This document shows positions 12,638 through 12,724 of a stretch of 12,724 bases of DNA, piece by piece; within the stretch, counting starts at the first letter, position 1; every line of letters begins with the position of its first letter. The position numbers and the translations under genes are program-made. A model generated the notes under the pieces. It saw only the letters and a list, made by a program, of their open reading frames with translations. It was not told the DNA's origin and ran no database searches. Location: NCBI GenBank assembly GCA_025054905.1, contig JANWZF010000258.1, positions 1 to 12,724 of the forward strand, written 5' to 3'. Source of the DNA: Tepidimonas sp. GTDB taxonomy: Bacteria > Pseudomonadota > Gammaproteobacteria > Burkholderiales > Burkholderiaceae_C.

Positions 12638-12724
12638 TGGTGCGCGGGGGGGGACTCGAACCCCCACGGTGTCGCCACCGTCAGGACCTAAACCTGGTGC
12701 GTCTACCAATTTCGCCACCCGCGC
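12638..12724 (-). tRNA. tRNA-Leu (UAG)
   Basis: An 87-nt class II tRNA on the minus strand runs from GCGCGGG at the window edge (12724) to an encoded CCA at 12638-12640. The anticodon UAG is at 12690-12688, within the loop TTTAGGT. The acceptor stem GCGCGGG pairs with CCCGCGC, and the discriminator is A. A long variable arm (ACGGTGGCGACACCGT) and the D-arm GCGAAATTGGTAGACGC are typical of tRNA-Leu. The anticodon stem's outermost pair appears to be C-A. The gene seems complete; its promoter is outside the window. No terminator is seen between it and the permease gene. Confidence 0.97.

Noticed and set aside
12574..12678. 35-residue N-terminal extension of the permease, beginning MATPWGFESPP
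   Set aside because: The first codons translate the 3' half of tRNA-Leu; WGFESPP-type peptides are a known artefact of this. The extension is not hydrophobic and the membrane protein starts naturally at MLTPEATLIG.
1..12724. CRISPR array, transposon ends, tandem repeats, riboswitch or origin of replication
   Set aside because: I looked for regularly spaced repeats, terminal inverted repeats, DnaA-box clusters and long structured leaders and saw none. The only long exact repeat is the tRNA-Gly pair.

Overview
The window is about 12.7 kb of GC-rich DNA with the compact, strongly GC3-biased codon use of a betaproteobacterium. The proteins read like Burkholderiales, probably Comamonadaceae-type: the GlnRS, the ClpP that begins MSALDTQALG, and the tig-clpP-clpX-lon block. 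This placement comes from remembered family sequences, not from a search, and I cannot name a genus. The content is mainly chromosomal housekeeping. I find no CRISPR array, transposase, phage module, toxin or defence cassette.

Layout. Positions 2-1462 hold the 3' part of glnS (+), cut by the window edge. It converges, 3 bp apart, on xerD (1466-2386, -). xerD is divergent from gloB (2387-3193, +), and the two start codons are directly back to back at the centre of a near-palindrome. gloB is followed by an MltD-type lytic transglycosylase lipoprotein (3256-4842, +). From 4873 to 5322 a minus-strand tRNA operon (promoter, tRNA-Gly, tRNA-Cys, tRNA-Gly, terminator) lies just downstream of lon. The rest of the window is also on the minus strand. 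Read in transcription order it is tRNA-Leu(UAG) (12638-12724), a YbiR-like SLC13/ArsB-NhaD-superfamily permease (to 11329), tig (11214-9907), clpP (9745-9137), clpX (9092-7824) and lon (7739-5319).

How the genes fit together. Trigger factor, ClpP, ClpX and Lon form a protein folding and quality-control block: ribosome-associated chaperone, peptidase, unfoldase/adaptor and stand-alone AAA+ protease. The intergenic sequences suggest the block is not one simple transcript. A strong intrinsic terminator follows tig, a weak heat-shock (sigma-32)-like promoter precedes clpP, and a good sigma-32-like promoter precedes lon. The lon promoter lies inside a large inverted repeat that would fold only in RNA reading through from clpX. 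On the other side, XerD (chromosome dimer resolution), GloB (methylglyoxal detoxification) and MltD (murein turnover) are unrelated in function. The gloB-mltD adjacency is also found in E. coli.

The items most worth a second look are an extra helical segment of about 95 residues inside the GlnRS catalytic core, the symmetric and possibly leaderless xerD/gloB start region, the promoter-plus-hairpin arrangement before lon, and the permease between tRNA-Leu and tig with no visible ribosome binding site. No previously undescribed multi-gene system is evident.
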